This document shows positions 15,523 through 24,131 of a stretch of 64,000 nt of DNA, one piece after another. Where the stretch lies: contig NZ_QRGO01000001.1 of assembly GCF_003367195.1 (NCBI RefSeq), forward strand, positions 1 through 64,000, in the 5' to 3' direction. Made by a program: the position numbers and the translations under genes. A model generated the notes under the pieces. That model searched no databases. It worked only from the letters and a program-made list of their open reading frames with translations, and was not told the DNA's origin. How positions within the stretch are numbered: the stretch's first letter is position 1; the number at the start of each line of letters is the position of its first letter. Origin of the DNA: Undibacter mobilis. GTDB lineage: Bacteria > Pseudomonadota > Alphaproteobacteria > Rhizobiales > Xanthobacteraceae.

Positions 15523-16776
15523 TCAGGGAAATTCGGCAAGGCGCAGGCTTGAGAACTGCCAACGCGCCGACGGATAAAAGAAGTTGCGGTAGGTTAAACG
15601 CTCATGGCCGTCGGGAGTTGCCAGCGACGAGCCGCGCAACACCATTTGTCCGCTCATGAACTTGCCGTTATATTCTCCCAGCGCTCCTTCGGCAGCGCGG
15701 TAACCCGGATAGGACAAATAAGCGCTGCGCGTCCATTGCCAAGCCATGCCGAAGCCATCGGCGATCAGGCCGGCGCGCGCCGAAACTTCCCATTCCTGCT
15801 CGCTGGGCAGGTGTTTACCGGCAAAACGGGCAAAAGCGTCAGCTTCGTAATAGCTGACATGCAAAACCGGCGAGGCCGGATCCACGGGCCGAAGCCCGCC
15901 CAAGGTCATGACGTGCCAGGTTCCATCGACCTGCCGCCAGTATCCCGGTGCCTCCCAGCCGTCCGTCTGCACCGCCGCCCAGCCGTCCGACAGCCACAGC
16001 GACGGCGTGCGGTAACCGTCCGTCTCGATAAAGGCCAACCACTGCGCATTGGTCACGAGGTGGCGCGCGATGCGCATCCTCGGGATGAGCGCTTCGTGTC
16101 GTGGCAATTCGTTGTCGTAACAGAAGCCCGCATTGTCATGGCCGATCGGCTGGATGCCCGACGGCACATCGACGAAGTCGTTCACCTCCCGCGGTCCCGT
16201 GACGCCGCGCGGCATCTGCCAGTTGGAATCGTAAGACGGATTCGTCGGGTTCTGCGCGAAGGCGTGCAGGATGTCGGTGAGCAGCAATTCCTGATGCTGC
16301 TGTTCGTGATTGAGGCCGATCTCGAGAATTTCGAAAAAGCGCGGCGCCATGTCCTCCGGCACATTCTCAATCAGCCGCTCGACCGCAGCATCGACATGCG
16401 CGCGGTAGCGCATCACCTCTTCGCTGTTCGGCCGCGTGATCAGACCGCGCTGCGGCCGCGCGTGCCGCGGGCCGGCGGCGACATAGTAAGAGTTGAACAG
16501 GAACGGAAAGCGCTCGTCGAAAGGCACATAGGACTTTTCGTGTTCGCGGACGAGGAAGGTTTCGTAGAACCACGTCACATGCGCGCGGTGCCACTTGGTG
16601 GGCGACGCATCCGCCATCGACTGCACGATCTGGTCTTCCGCCGACAGGAAGGAAGCGCGCCGTTCGGTCTCCGCGCGCACGGTGCGAAACGCCGCCAGCC
16701 AGTGGCGGCGCCGTTCTTCGATCGTTTGATGTCGAGACAAGGCGCCGGAGACCGACGACATTGCGGTTGGGGCCAT
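15523..16776 (-). CDS. egtB: Ergothioneine sulfoxide synthase EgtB
   Basis: A 417-residue non-haem iron enzyme with an N-terminal DinB-like domain and a C-terminal formylglycine-generating-enzyme-like (sulfatase-modifying) domain, about residues 170-417. Iron ligands are visible as H63/H66 and the H157-x3-H161-x-E163 motif. It joins hercynine to a thiol donor with oxygen. The start is placed at 16776 because GGAGG lies six bases upstream; a longer frame adds 30 residues with no family similarity. egtA, egtC and egtE are not in the window, as in many proteobacteria with only egtB and egtD clustered. Confidence 0.93.
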   Translation of the reverse strand: MAPTAMSSVSGALSRHQTIEERRRHWLAAFRTVRAETERRASFLSAEDQIVQSMADASPTKWHRAHVTWFYETFLVREHEKSYVPFDERFPFLFNSYYVAAGPRHARPQRGLITRPNSEEVMRYRAHVDAAVERLIENVPEDMAPRFFEILEIGLNHEQQHQELLLTDILHAFAQNPTNPSYDSNWQMPRGVTGPREVNDFVDVPSGIQPIGHDNAGFCYDNELPRHEALIPRMRIARHLVTNAQWLAFIETDGYRTPSLWLSDGWAAVQTDGWEAPGYWRQVDGTWHVMTLGGLRPVDPASPVLHVSYYEADAFARFAGKHLPSEQEWEVSARAGLIADGFGMAWQWTRSAYLSYPGYRAAEGALGEYNGKFMSGQMVLRGSSLATPDGHERLTYRNFFYPSARWQFSSLRLAEFP

Positions 16777-16864
16777 ACGGGCCTCCGTAATGGTCTTCAA
16801 AGACAACGCGCCCCGGCGGGGAGCCAATCCATACATAGATAAGATCGGCGGCCGCAATTGTTCC

Positions 16865-16886
16865 ATTGTCCCAACACACAGACAAT
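16865..16886. promoter_or_regulatory. Inverted repeat in the egtB-mtnA divergent region
   Basis: ATTGTC (16865-16870) and GACAAT (16881-16886) form a perfect six-base inverted repeat with a ten-base spacer in the 264-base gap between divergent egtB and mtnA. It could be a regulator site for either gene. Nothing else in the gap is recognised except the mtnA promoter. Confidence 0.3.
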
Positions 16887-16994
16887 CGCCCGGACTTCAC
16901 TTTTGGGCGAGGCCCGCGAATGTGTCCATAGCTGGCACATTTACGCCTCCGGCAAGTTCGGATTCGCCCGCCAAAGCAATATGATAGCCGTCGA

Positions 16995-17023
16995 TTGAAA
17001 CCTCCTGGGCGCAACTCTATAAG
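16995..17023 (+). promoter_or_regulatory. Sigma-70-like promoter for mtnA
   Basis: TTGAAA (16995-17000) and TATAAG (17018-17023) are separated by exactly 17 bases, close to the housekeeping consensus, and lie 17 bases before the mtnA ATG. A GGGGGG run at 17032-17037 is the likely ribosome-binding site. It would drive mtnA, the aldolase fusion, gmhA and asnB. Confidence 0.6.
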
Positions 17024-17040
17024 GGCACATCGGGGGGCAG

Positions 17041-18150
17041 ATGCGCGTCAGCGGCAAATCCTATCGTACGATCTGGGTTGCAAATGACGGCCGGTCCGTC
17101 GACATCATCGACCAGACCCGGCTGCCGCATCGCTTCGCCACTGTCTCACTGCGGACGCTGCAGGACGTCGCCCATGCCATCAAAACGATGCAGGTTCGCG
17201 GCGCGCCATTGATCGGCGCCGCGGCGGCCTATGGTATTTGCCTTGCTATGGCATCGGACGCTTCCGACGAAACGCTCGATTGCGCATATGGCATCCTTCT
17301 CGCCACCCGGCCGACGGCCATCAACCTTCGCTGGGCGCTCGACGAGATGCGCGCCCACTTGCGCAACCAGCCGCGCGAGGCGCGCGTCGCCGCCGCTTGG
17401 AAGCGCGCTGGAGACATCGCCAACGAAGATGTCACGCTCAACGCGTCGATCGGCGAGCACGGCCTGACGATCCTCCGCGATATAGCGGCCAGCAAGAAGG
17501 GGGAGCGGATCAATGTGCTCACCCACTGCAATGCCGGGTGGCTGGCCACCGTCGACTGGGGCACCGCGCTGGCGCCGATCTACAAGGCGCATGACGCCGG
17601 ACTTGCGATCCATGTCTGGGTCGACGAGACGCGGCCGCGCAATCAGGGCATGAACCTCACCGCGTGGGAGCTCGGCCAGCACGGCGTACCGCACACCGTC
17701 ATCGCCGACAATGTCGGCGGCCATCTGATGCAGCACGACATGGTCGATATCGCCATTGTCGGCACCGACCGCACCACGGCGCGCGGCGACGTCTGCAACA
17801 AGATCGGCACGTACCTCAAGGCGCTGGCGGCAAGGGACAACGATGTGCCGTTCTATGTCGCCCTGCCCTCGCCGACCATCGACTGGACGCTGAACGATGG
17901 CATCAAGGAAATCCCGATCGAGGAACGCGGCGGCGAGGAGCTGTCGCACATGAGCGGCCGCCTGCCCGACGGCTCGGTGGTCGAAATCAATATCGCCCCC
18001 GACGGCAGCGCTATGGCGAACTATGCTTTCGATGTGACGCCGTCACACCTTGTCACCGGCCTCATCACCGAGCGTGGCGTCTGCGCGGCTTCGGCACAAG
18101 GCTTGCGCGGACTGTTTCCCGAACGCGCGCCGAAGGGCCTGGGGACTTAA
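17041..18150 (+). CDS. mtnA: S-methyl-5-thioribose-1-phosphate isomerase
   Basis: A 369-residue isomerase of the eIF2B-alpha-like family that converts 5-methylthioribose-1-phosphate (and 5-deoxyribose-1-phosphate) to the ribulose form. Family blocks are intact: [14 protein letters not shown], the catalytic Cys in [10 protein letters not shown], and the catalytic Asp in [19 protein letters not shown]. It is followed three bases later by a class II aldolase/SDR fusion, which could cleave its product. No mtnB, mtnC or mtnD of the classical methionine salvage route is visible, which favours the aldolase shunt. Confidence 0.92.
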   Translation: MRVSGKSYRTIWVANDGRSVDIIDQTRLPHRFATVSLRTLQDVAHAIKTMQVRGAPLIGAAAAYGICLAMASDASDETLDCAYGILLATRPTAINLRWALDEMRAHLRNQPREARVAAAWKRAGDIANEDVTLNASIGEHGLTILRDIAASKKGERINVLTHCNAGWLATVDWGTALAPIYKAHDAGLAIHVWVDETRPRNQGMNLTAWELGQHGVPHTVIADNVGGHLMQHDMVDIAIVGTDRTTARGDVCNKIGTYLKALAARDNDVPFYVALPSPTIDWTLNDGIKEIPIEERGGEELSHMSGRLPDGSVVEINIAPDGSAMANYAFDVTPSHLVTGLITERGVCAASAQGLRGLFPERAPKGLGT

Positions 18151-18153
18151 GCC

Positions 18154-20208
18154 ATGGAAAATCTCTGGTCCGATGAGGCGGCGCGCGCGGCGGTGACGAA
18201 ATACGCCGCTCAGGGCGTCAACGAGGATCTGGCGCTGCGCACCTATACGACACGCCTGCTCGGCGGCGAGCCCCGGCTCGTGCAGCACGGCGGCGGCAAT
18301 ACCTCGGTCAAGACCAAGGTGACCGACAGTCTCGGCCGGAAAGTCGATGTGCTTTGCGTCAAGGGCTCGGGCTGGGACATGGGCATCATCGAGCCACCCG
18401 GCCTGCCGGCGGTAAAGCTAACGCCGTTGCTCGAACTGGCCGCGCTTGATGCGCTGAGCGACGAGGACATGGTCAACCTTCAGCGGACCAATTTGATCGA
18501 CGCAGGGTCGCCGACACCATCGGTCGAGACGCTGCTGCACGCCTTCATCCCGCACAAATTCGTCGACCACACCCATGCCAACGCCACCTTGTCGCTATGC
18601 GACCGGCCGGACGGCATGGCGCTGTGCCGAAAAGTGTTCGGCCCGAAAGTGCCTGTCATTGATTTCGTGCCACCGGGCTTCGCGCTGGCCAAGAAAGCCA
18701 AGGAAACCTTTAACGCCCATCCCGATTGCATCGGCCTGATGCTGCATAAGCACGGCATCTTCTCGTTCGGCGCGACGGCACGCGAAGCCTATGAGCGGAT
18801 GATCGGGCTGGTCAGCCTCGCCGAGCAGGAACTGGCGAAGGGCGCGGACAGGAAACTGGTGCAGGTGAAGCTTCCGGCGAGCCTCGCCAGCGTCGGCGAC
18901 GTTGCACCGATCTTGCGCGGTCTGCTCGCCTCGCCGATCGACAAGGATGAAGGCCGTTTCGCGCGCGTCATACTCGAGCATCGCGCCACGCCCGCGGTGC
19001 TGGACTATGTGAATGGCGCGGAGCTTGCCCGCTACAGCCAACTAGGCCCGGTGACGCCTGATCACGTCATTCGCACGAAGCCGAAACCGCTAATCCTGCC
19101 GGCGCCGGAGACTGGCAAGCTAGAGGATTTCGCCACAGCCGCGCGCGACGCAGTCAACAAATTCCGTGCCGGCTATCGCGCCTACTTCGAGCAGCACAAC
19201 GCCAAGGCCAATCCGAAAAAGAAGCCGCTCGACGACACGCCGCGCGTCGCGCTGGTGCCGGGCCTTGGCCTGTTCGGTATCGGACCGACGGCGAAAGACG
19301 CCGCCGTAACCGCTGACATTGCAGAAACCTGCGCCGCGGTGGTGCTCGATGCCGAGAGGACCGGCCGCTTCGAGACCATCGACGAGGCCGCCCAGTTCGA
19401 CATGGAATACTGGTCGCTCGAGCAGGCCAAACTCGGCAAGACGCAGCCCAAAGCCCTGCAGGGACAGGTCGCCATCGTCACTGGCGGCGCTGGCACTATC
19501 GGCAAAGCGACCGCCGCAGCCCTCAAGCGTGAAGGTGCCGAGGTCGTGCTCCTCGATCTCAATGAAGAGCAAGTCAAGGCGACGGCGAAATCGCTGGGCG
19601 CGCTGGGACTAGCCTGCGACGTCACCGATCGAGCTTCGGTCGATGCAGCCTTCAAGGCTGTCGCCACGACGTTCGGCGGCGTCGACATTCTCGTCGCCAA
19701 TGCCGGCGCGGCGTGGCAAGGCCGCATTGGCGAGGTCGATGACGCTGTCCTGCGCAAGAGTTTCGAACTCAACTTTTTCGGCGCGCAGAATGTGGCGCAG
19801 GCCGCCGTGAAGCTCATGCTGACGCAGGCGACCGGCGGCACGCTGCTGTTCAACGTGTCGAAGCAGGCGGTCAATCCGGGCCCGAATTTTGGCCCCTACG
19901 GCTTGCCCAAGGCAGCGGCCATGGCGCTGATGCGGCAATATGCTATCGACTACGGCGCCGACGGCATCACGGCCAATGCCGTGAACGCCGACCGCATTCG
20001 CTCGGGACTGCTGACGGACGACATGGTCAAGGCGCGCTCCACCGCGCGCGGCGTCTCGGAGCGCGATTACATGAGCGGCAATCTTCTTGGCCGCGAAGTG
20101 CGCGCCGAGGATGTCGCCGAGGCTTTCGTGTCGTTGGCGCTGGCGCGCAAGACCACCGGCGCGGTGCTGACGGTCGATGGCGGCAATGTTGCCGCGGCGT
20201 TGCGCTAA
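18154..20208 (+). CDS. Bifunctional class II aldolase / short-chain dehydrogenase
   Basis: A 684-residue fusion. Residues 1-420 are a class II aldolase: GGGNTS phosphate loop near residue 47, zinc-binding HTHAN near residue 130 and a second histidine in LHKHGIFSFG. Residues about 430-684 are an SDR with TGGAGTIGKA and an intact Y-x-x-x-K (YGLPK). Related fusions are called rhamnulose-1-phosphate aldolase/alcohol dehydrogenase. Next to mtnA, the likelier substrate is 5-methylthioribulose- or 5-deoxyribulose-1-phosphate, cleaved to DHAP plus an aldehyde that the SDR could then reduce or oxidise. That assignment is inference from context. Confidence 0.85.
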   Translation: MENLWSDEAARAAVTKYAAQGVNEDLALRTYTTRLLGGEPRLVQHGGGNTSVKTKVTDSLGRKVDVLCVKGSGWDMGIIEPPGLPAVKLTPLLELAALDALSDEDMVNLQRTNLIDAGSPTPSVETLLHAFIPHKFVDHTHANATLSLCDRPDGMALCRKVFGPKVPVIDFVPPGFALAKKAKETFNAHPDCIGLMLHKHGIFSFGATAREAYERMIGLVSLAEQELAKGADRKLVQVKLPASLASVGDVAPILRGLLASPIDKDEGRFARVILEHRATPAVLDYVNGAELARYSQLGPVTPDHVIRTKPKPLILPAPETGKLEDFATAARDAVNKFRAGYRAYFEQHNAKANPKKKPLDDTPRVALVPGLGLFGIGPTAKDAAVTADIAETCAAVVLDAERTGRFETIDEAAQFDMEYWSLEQAKLGKTQPKALQGQVAIVTGGAGTIGKATAAALKREGAEVVLLDLNEEQVKATAKSLGALGLACDVTDRASVDAAFKAVATTFGGVDILVANAGAAWQGRIGEVDDAVLRKSFELNFFGAQNVAQAAVKLMLTQATGGTLLFNVSKQAVNPGPNFGPYGLPKAAAMALMRQYAIDYGADGITANAVNADRIRSGLLTDDMVKARSTARGVSERDYMSGNLLGREVRAEDVAEAFVSLALARKTTGAVLTVDGGNVAAALR

Positions 20209-20222
20209 AAGGAACGGTGCAC

Positions 20223-20810
20223 ATGTCCTTCGATGTTACCGCCTTCTACAAGGCCGAGTTCGCCGAGCAGCGCGCCGTCGCGCAGGCGACTGAAGCGGCA
20301 TTGCAAAAGCCCTTCGCCGGCCTGCTCACAGCCTGCGTCACGTCGGTCCGGAACGGCGGCAAGATCATGCTGTTCGGCAATGGCGGCAGCGCCGCCGATG
20401 CCCAGCATCTCGCGACCGAACTCACCGTCCGCTACAAGAAGGACCGCCCTGCCATTGCGGCGATCGCCCTGACCACGGACTCCTCAGCGCTGACCGCGGG
20501 CGGCAACGATCTCGGCTTCGACCACATCTTCGCCCGCCAGATCGAGGCGCTCGGCCGGCCCGGCGACATCGCGCTCGGCATTTCAACCTCGGGCAAGAGC
20601 CCGAATGTCGTGCTCGCCCTGAAGCAGGCAAAGAAAATGGGCCTCATCACAGCGGCCTTCAGCGGCAAAGGCGGCGGCGACCTGCCCGGCCTTGCCGAGC
20701 ATCTTCTCGTGGTGCCGTCCGACACCACGGCGCGTATTCAGGAGATGCACATCACGCTGGGCCAGATGCTGTGCGGCGCGATCGAGATCGAGCTGGGATA
20801 CGTCAAATAG
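20223..20810 (+). CDS. gmhA: Sedoheptulose-7-phosphate isomerase
   Basis: A 195-residue SIS-domain protein with the typical GmhA blocks LFGNGGSAADAQHLATEL, GISTSGKSPNV and the C-terminal EMHITLGQMLCGAIE. It makes D-glycero-D-manno-heptose-7-phosphate from sedoheptulose-7-phosphate, the entry to LPS or capsule heptoses. The ATG at 20223 has AAGGA nine bases upstream; a GTG six bases earlier is too close to that site. The stop codon directly abuts the asnB start. The later heptose genes lie 40 kb away on the other strand (60.4 and 63.7 kb). Confidence 0.9.
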   Translation: MSFDVTAFYKAEFAEQRAVAQATEAALQKPFAGLLTACVTSVRNGGKIMLFGNGGSAADAQHLATELTVRYKKDRPAIAAIALTTDSSALTAGGNDLGFDHIFARQIEALGRPGDIALGISTSGKSPNVVLALKQAKKMGLITAAFSGKGGGDLPGLAEHLLVVPSDTTARIQEMHITLGQMLCGAIEIELGYVK

Positions 20811-22766
20811 ATGTGCGGCATTGCAGGGCTGCTGAACGCTTCGGCACGGGGCGCCAATTCGCTGGAGCGGCTGGCGAAGGCGATGGGCGATGCCGTGGCG
20901 CATCGCGGACCCGACGATTACGGCGTCTGGAGCGATCCGGATACCGGTGTCGCCATGACGCAGCGGCGGCTCTCGATTGTCGATCTCTCGCCCGCCGGGC
21001 ACCAGCCGATGATTTCGGCCAACGGCCGTTACGTCATCGTCTACAATGGCGAGATCTATAATTTTCTTGAGCTGCGCGCCGAGCTCGAGGCGCGCGGCGT
21101 TGCCTTCCGCGGCCATTCCGATACCGAAGTCATGCTGGAGGCCTTTGCGGCCTACGGCATCGAGGCCACCGTGAAGCGGCTGATCGGCATGTTCGCCATC
21201 GCCGTGTGGGACAAGGGCGAGCGCACGCTGACTTTGGTGCGTGACCGGCTCGGCATCAAGCCGCTCTATTGGGCGAAGTTCGGCGGCCTCTTCATTTACG
21301 GCTCGGAGTTGAAAGCGCTGCGCGTCTGTCCCGGCTGGGAGCCGCGCGTCGACCGCCGCGCCGTCGCCTCCTATTTGCGACACGATTACGTGCCGGCACC
21401 ACACACCATCTATGAAGGCGTGCAGCAGCTTGAGCCCGGCACGATCCTGACTTTGCCGTGGGGCGGAGAACCGAAGATCGCGCGCTTCTGGAATGCGCGG
21501 GAGATCGCGCGCAACGGCATTAGTAATACCCTCGCCGGCAGCGACGCGGAACTGACCGACCGCCTCGAAGCGCTGCTCACCGACGCGGTGCAGCGCCGCA
21601 TGATCGCCGATGTGCCCCTCGGCGCCTTTCTCTCGGGCGGCGTCGACTCGTCAACCGTCGTTGCCTTGATGCAGAAGGTCAATGCGAGCCCGGTGAAGAC
21701 CTTTTCGATCGGCTTCGACATTCCCGATTACAACGAGGCGCAATACGCGGCCTCGGTGGCGCGTCACCTCAAGACCGATCACACCGAGCTGACCGTTACA
21801 TCGCAGCAGGCGCGCGATGTGATTCCAAAGCTCGCCGACATGTATGACGAGCCTTTCGCCGACTCGTCGCAAATCCCGACTTATCTGGTCTCCGCGCTGA
21901 CGCGGCAGCATGTCACCGTGGCGCTGTCAGGCGATGGCGGCGACGAATTGTTCGCCGGCTATACCCGCTATCAGCTTGCCGAACGCATGTGGCGTGGCCT
22001 GTCGCTGATGCCACTGCCGGCGCGCCGCGGCCTAGCCGCGTCGATCCGCACACTATCGCCCGATCGCTGGACGCGGCTGCTGGCAGGCTTGCCGGCGCGC
22101 CTGCGCCAGGTCGCCATTGGCGACAGGCTGCACAAGTTTGCCGAGGTTCTCGACCAGCCGGACAGCCAGGCGGTTTACCGGCGTCTTGTCACCCATTGGG
22201 AGCCCGGCTCCGTGATGCCGAACGCCGACGAGTACAACACCGTCCTGGCGGACCCGGCAGTGACGGCCGAGTTTCCGGACCTGCTCAACCGGATGCAGTT
22301 TCTCGATCTGGTGACTTACCTGCCGAATGACATTCTCACCAAGGTCGATCGCGCCAGCATGGCGGTGGCGCTGGAAGCGCGCGTGCCGCTGATCGATCAT
22401 CGCGTGGTGGAGTTCGCGTGGCAGTTGCCGCGCCATGCCAAGATCCGCAACGGCACCAGCAAATGGCTGCTGCGCGAGGTGCTCTACCGTCATGTGCCGA
22501 AAGAGCTGATCGAACGCCCGAAGATGGGCTTCGGCATTCCGCTCGGCGACTGGCTGCGCGGGCCGCTGCGCGACTGGGCGGAAAACCTTCTCGACGAGCG
22601 CCGCCTCACCGATACGGGGCTACTCGATGCCCGCCGTGTTCGTGAGGTGTGGCAGGAGCACCTCAGCGGCAAGCGCAACTGGCAGTATCTGATCTGGAAC
22701 GTGCTGATGCTGGAAGCGTGGCGTGACCGGTGGATGACCGGCAACGCGGCGCCGGTGGAGCAATAG
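20811..22766 (+). CDS. asnB: Asparagine synthase (glutamine-hydrolysing)-type amidotransferase
   Basis: A 651-residue two-domain protein. Cys2 after the initiator Met is the class II glutaminase nucleophile (MCGIAGLLN), the glutaminase domain covers residues 2-210, and the synthetase domain carries the ATP-binding LSGGVDSS near residue 270. It could simply make asparagine, but homologues in surface-glycan loci are thought to amidate uronic acids, and a UDP-HexNAc dehydrogenase is encoded nearby. Zero bases separate it from gmhA. A second paralogue lies at 37334-39163. Confidence 0.87.
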   Translation: MCGIAGLLNASARGANSLERLAKAMGDAVAHRGPDDYGVWSDPDTGVAMTQRRLSIVDLSPAGHQPMISANGRYVIVYNGEIYNFLELRAELEARGVAFRGHSDTEVMLEAFAAYGIEATVKRLIGMFAIAVWDKGERTLTLVRDRLGIKPLYWAKFGGLFIYGSELKALRVCPGWEPRVDRRAVASYLRHDYVPAPHTIYEGVQQLEPGTILTLPWGGEPKIARFWNAREIARNGISNTLAGSDAELTDRLEALLTDAVQRRMIADVPLGAFLSGGVDSSTVVALMQKVNASPVKTFSIGFDIPDYNEAQYAASVARHLKTDHTELTVTSQQARDVIPKLADMYDEPFADSSQIPTYLVSALTRQHVTVALSGDGGDELFAGYTRYQLAERMWRGLSLMPLPARRGLAASIRTLSPDRWTRLLAGLPARLRQVAIGDRLHKFAEVLDQPDSQAVYRRLVTHWEPGSVMPNADEYNTVLADPAVTAEFPDLLNRMQFLDLVTYLPNDILTKVDRASMAVALEARVPLIDHRVVEFAWQLPRHAKIRNGTSKWLLREVLYRHVPKELIERPKMGFGIPLGDWLRGPLRDWAENLLDERRLTDTGLLDARRVREVWQEHLSGKRNWQYLIWNVLMLEAWRDRWMTGNAAPVEQ

Positions 22767-22881
22767 CGCCGCAAAGGGCGGTGCGTCGGCTCACCGAATT
22801 GCGCGGTGTCAGGGCCTGTGGCATGGTCGCCCGCAGGTCAAAACGTGGTCGCCGCGCGCCACCCTTCCCGAGAAACATGCT

Positions 22882-24117
22882 GTGACAATTTGGCAGTCTT
22901 ACCGCCATAGCCTGCCAATGCTGGCCGACTGGCTGGTCGTTTGCCTCGCTGCCTCGCTGCCGTGGTCGACGTCCTTGACCGGAATATTTGCGGGGCTGTG
23001 GCTGCTCACGGTGTTGCAGACCTTGACGCGCGAGGACTACCGGCAGGCCTTCTCGCGACCGGCGGGCTATTTGATCATCGCCCTCGTTGGCGTTGCCGCG
23101 CTTGGCACGCTGTGGGCGACGGTGCCGTGGCACGAACGTCTCGACGGGCTCGATACGTTTGTCCGGCTGCTCTGCATCCCGCTGCTGTTTGCGCAATTCA
23201 GCCGCTCCGACCGCGCCGGCACCGTCATGATCGGCTTTGCGATCTCCTGCGCGGTGCTGCTCGCCGTGTCGTGGGCTGGTTACTTTGGCCTCGATCTTTC
23301 CCCGGTCCTCAGGGCGGGCGGCATTCCGGTGAAGGATTACATCGCGCAAAGCGCGGTGCTGACCGTGGCGCTGCTGTTCTTCGTTCGGCTGAGCACCGAC
23401 AAATGGGCCGCCGGCCAGCGCCGTATCCCGGTTGCGCTGGCGCTGCTTGCGGCGCTGTGCCTTCTCAACATCTTCTATGTCGCCACCAGCCGCACCGCAC
23501 TGGTCGTCACAACATCGCTGCTGCTGTTGTTCGGATTCCGGCAATTCGGCTGGCGCGGCGCGGCCGCGATGCTCGCGGCGGTCGTCATCCTCATCGGCGC
23601 CGCCTGGCCGACCGCAGACTTCCTGCGGACCCGGACGGTCGGATTTGTCGAGGAGGTTCAGACATTTAGCCCGGAAGGTCGGGCCACGCCGGCGGGCGAG
23701 CGCCTGGAGTTCTGGCGCAAGTCGCTCGGATTCATGACCGAGGCTCCGGTTTTGGGCCACGGCACCGGCTCCATCCGCGCCCAATTCAAAAAGGCCGCGG
23801 AGGGACAGACGGGAATGGCGGCAACGATCGCGGCCAACCCGCACAATCAATTATTTGCAGTCGGAATTCAGATCGGCGTGGTCGGCATCGCGATTCTGAT
23901 CGCGATGTGGCTATCCCACCTGGCCTTGTTCGCGTCGCGGAGTGTCGCGGGCTGGATGGGGCTGGCCATCGTCCTGCAGAACATCGCCGGCTCGATGTTC
24001 AATTCCCACCTGTTCGATTTCACGCATGCGTGGCTGTATGTGGTTGGCGTCGGTGTGGCTGGGGGGGCGGTACTGAGGGAAGCGGCGCGCGTTGCGCACA
24101 GCAACTCAGAGTCTTAA
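22882..24117 (+). CDS. O-antigen ligase / polymerase (Wzy_C) family protein
   Basis: A 411-residue inner-membrane protein with about ten to twelve hydrophobic segments and one large periplasmic loop near residues 255-325 containing RLEFWRKSLGFM, LGHGTGS and NPHNQLF, blocks common to WaaL ligases and Wzy polymerases. It would join finished glycan to lipid A-core or polymerise repeat units; sequence reading cannot separate these. The start is read as GTG at 22882 after a weak GAGAAA. It is convergent with the UDP-sugar dehydrogenase gene, only 14 bases apart, with no visible terminator. Confidence 0.85.
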   Translation: MTIWQSYRHSLPMLADWLVVCLAASLPWSTSLTGIFAGLWLLTVLQTLTREDYRQAFSRPAGYLIIALVGVAALGTLWATVPWHERLDGLDTFVRLLCIPLLFAQFSRSDRAGTVMIGFAISCAVLLAVSWAGYFGLDLSPVLRAGGIPVKDYIAQSAVLTVALLFFVRLSTDKWAAGQRRIPVALALLAALCLLNIFYVATSRTALVVTTSLLLLFGFRQFGWRGAAAMLAAVVILIGAAWPTADFLRTRTVGFVEEVQTFSPEGRATPAGERLEFWRKSLGFMTEAPVLGHGTGSIRAQFKKAAEGQTGMAATIAANPHNQLFAVGIQIGVVGIAILIAMWLSHLALFASRSVAGWMGLAIVLQNIAGSMFNSHLFDFTHAWLYVVGVGVAGGAVLREAARVAHSNSES

Positions 24118-24131
24118 AAGCGTTTACGTAC

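Noticed and set aside
24118..24131. Intrinsic terminator between the convergent O-antigen ligase and dehydrogenase genes
   Set aside because: Only a four-base GAGT/ACTC pairing is visible in the 14-base gap and no T-run; too weak to report as a terminator.
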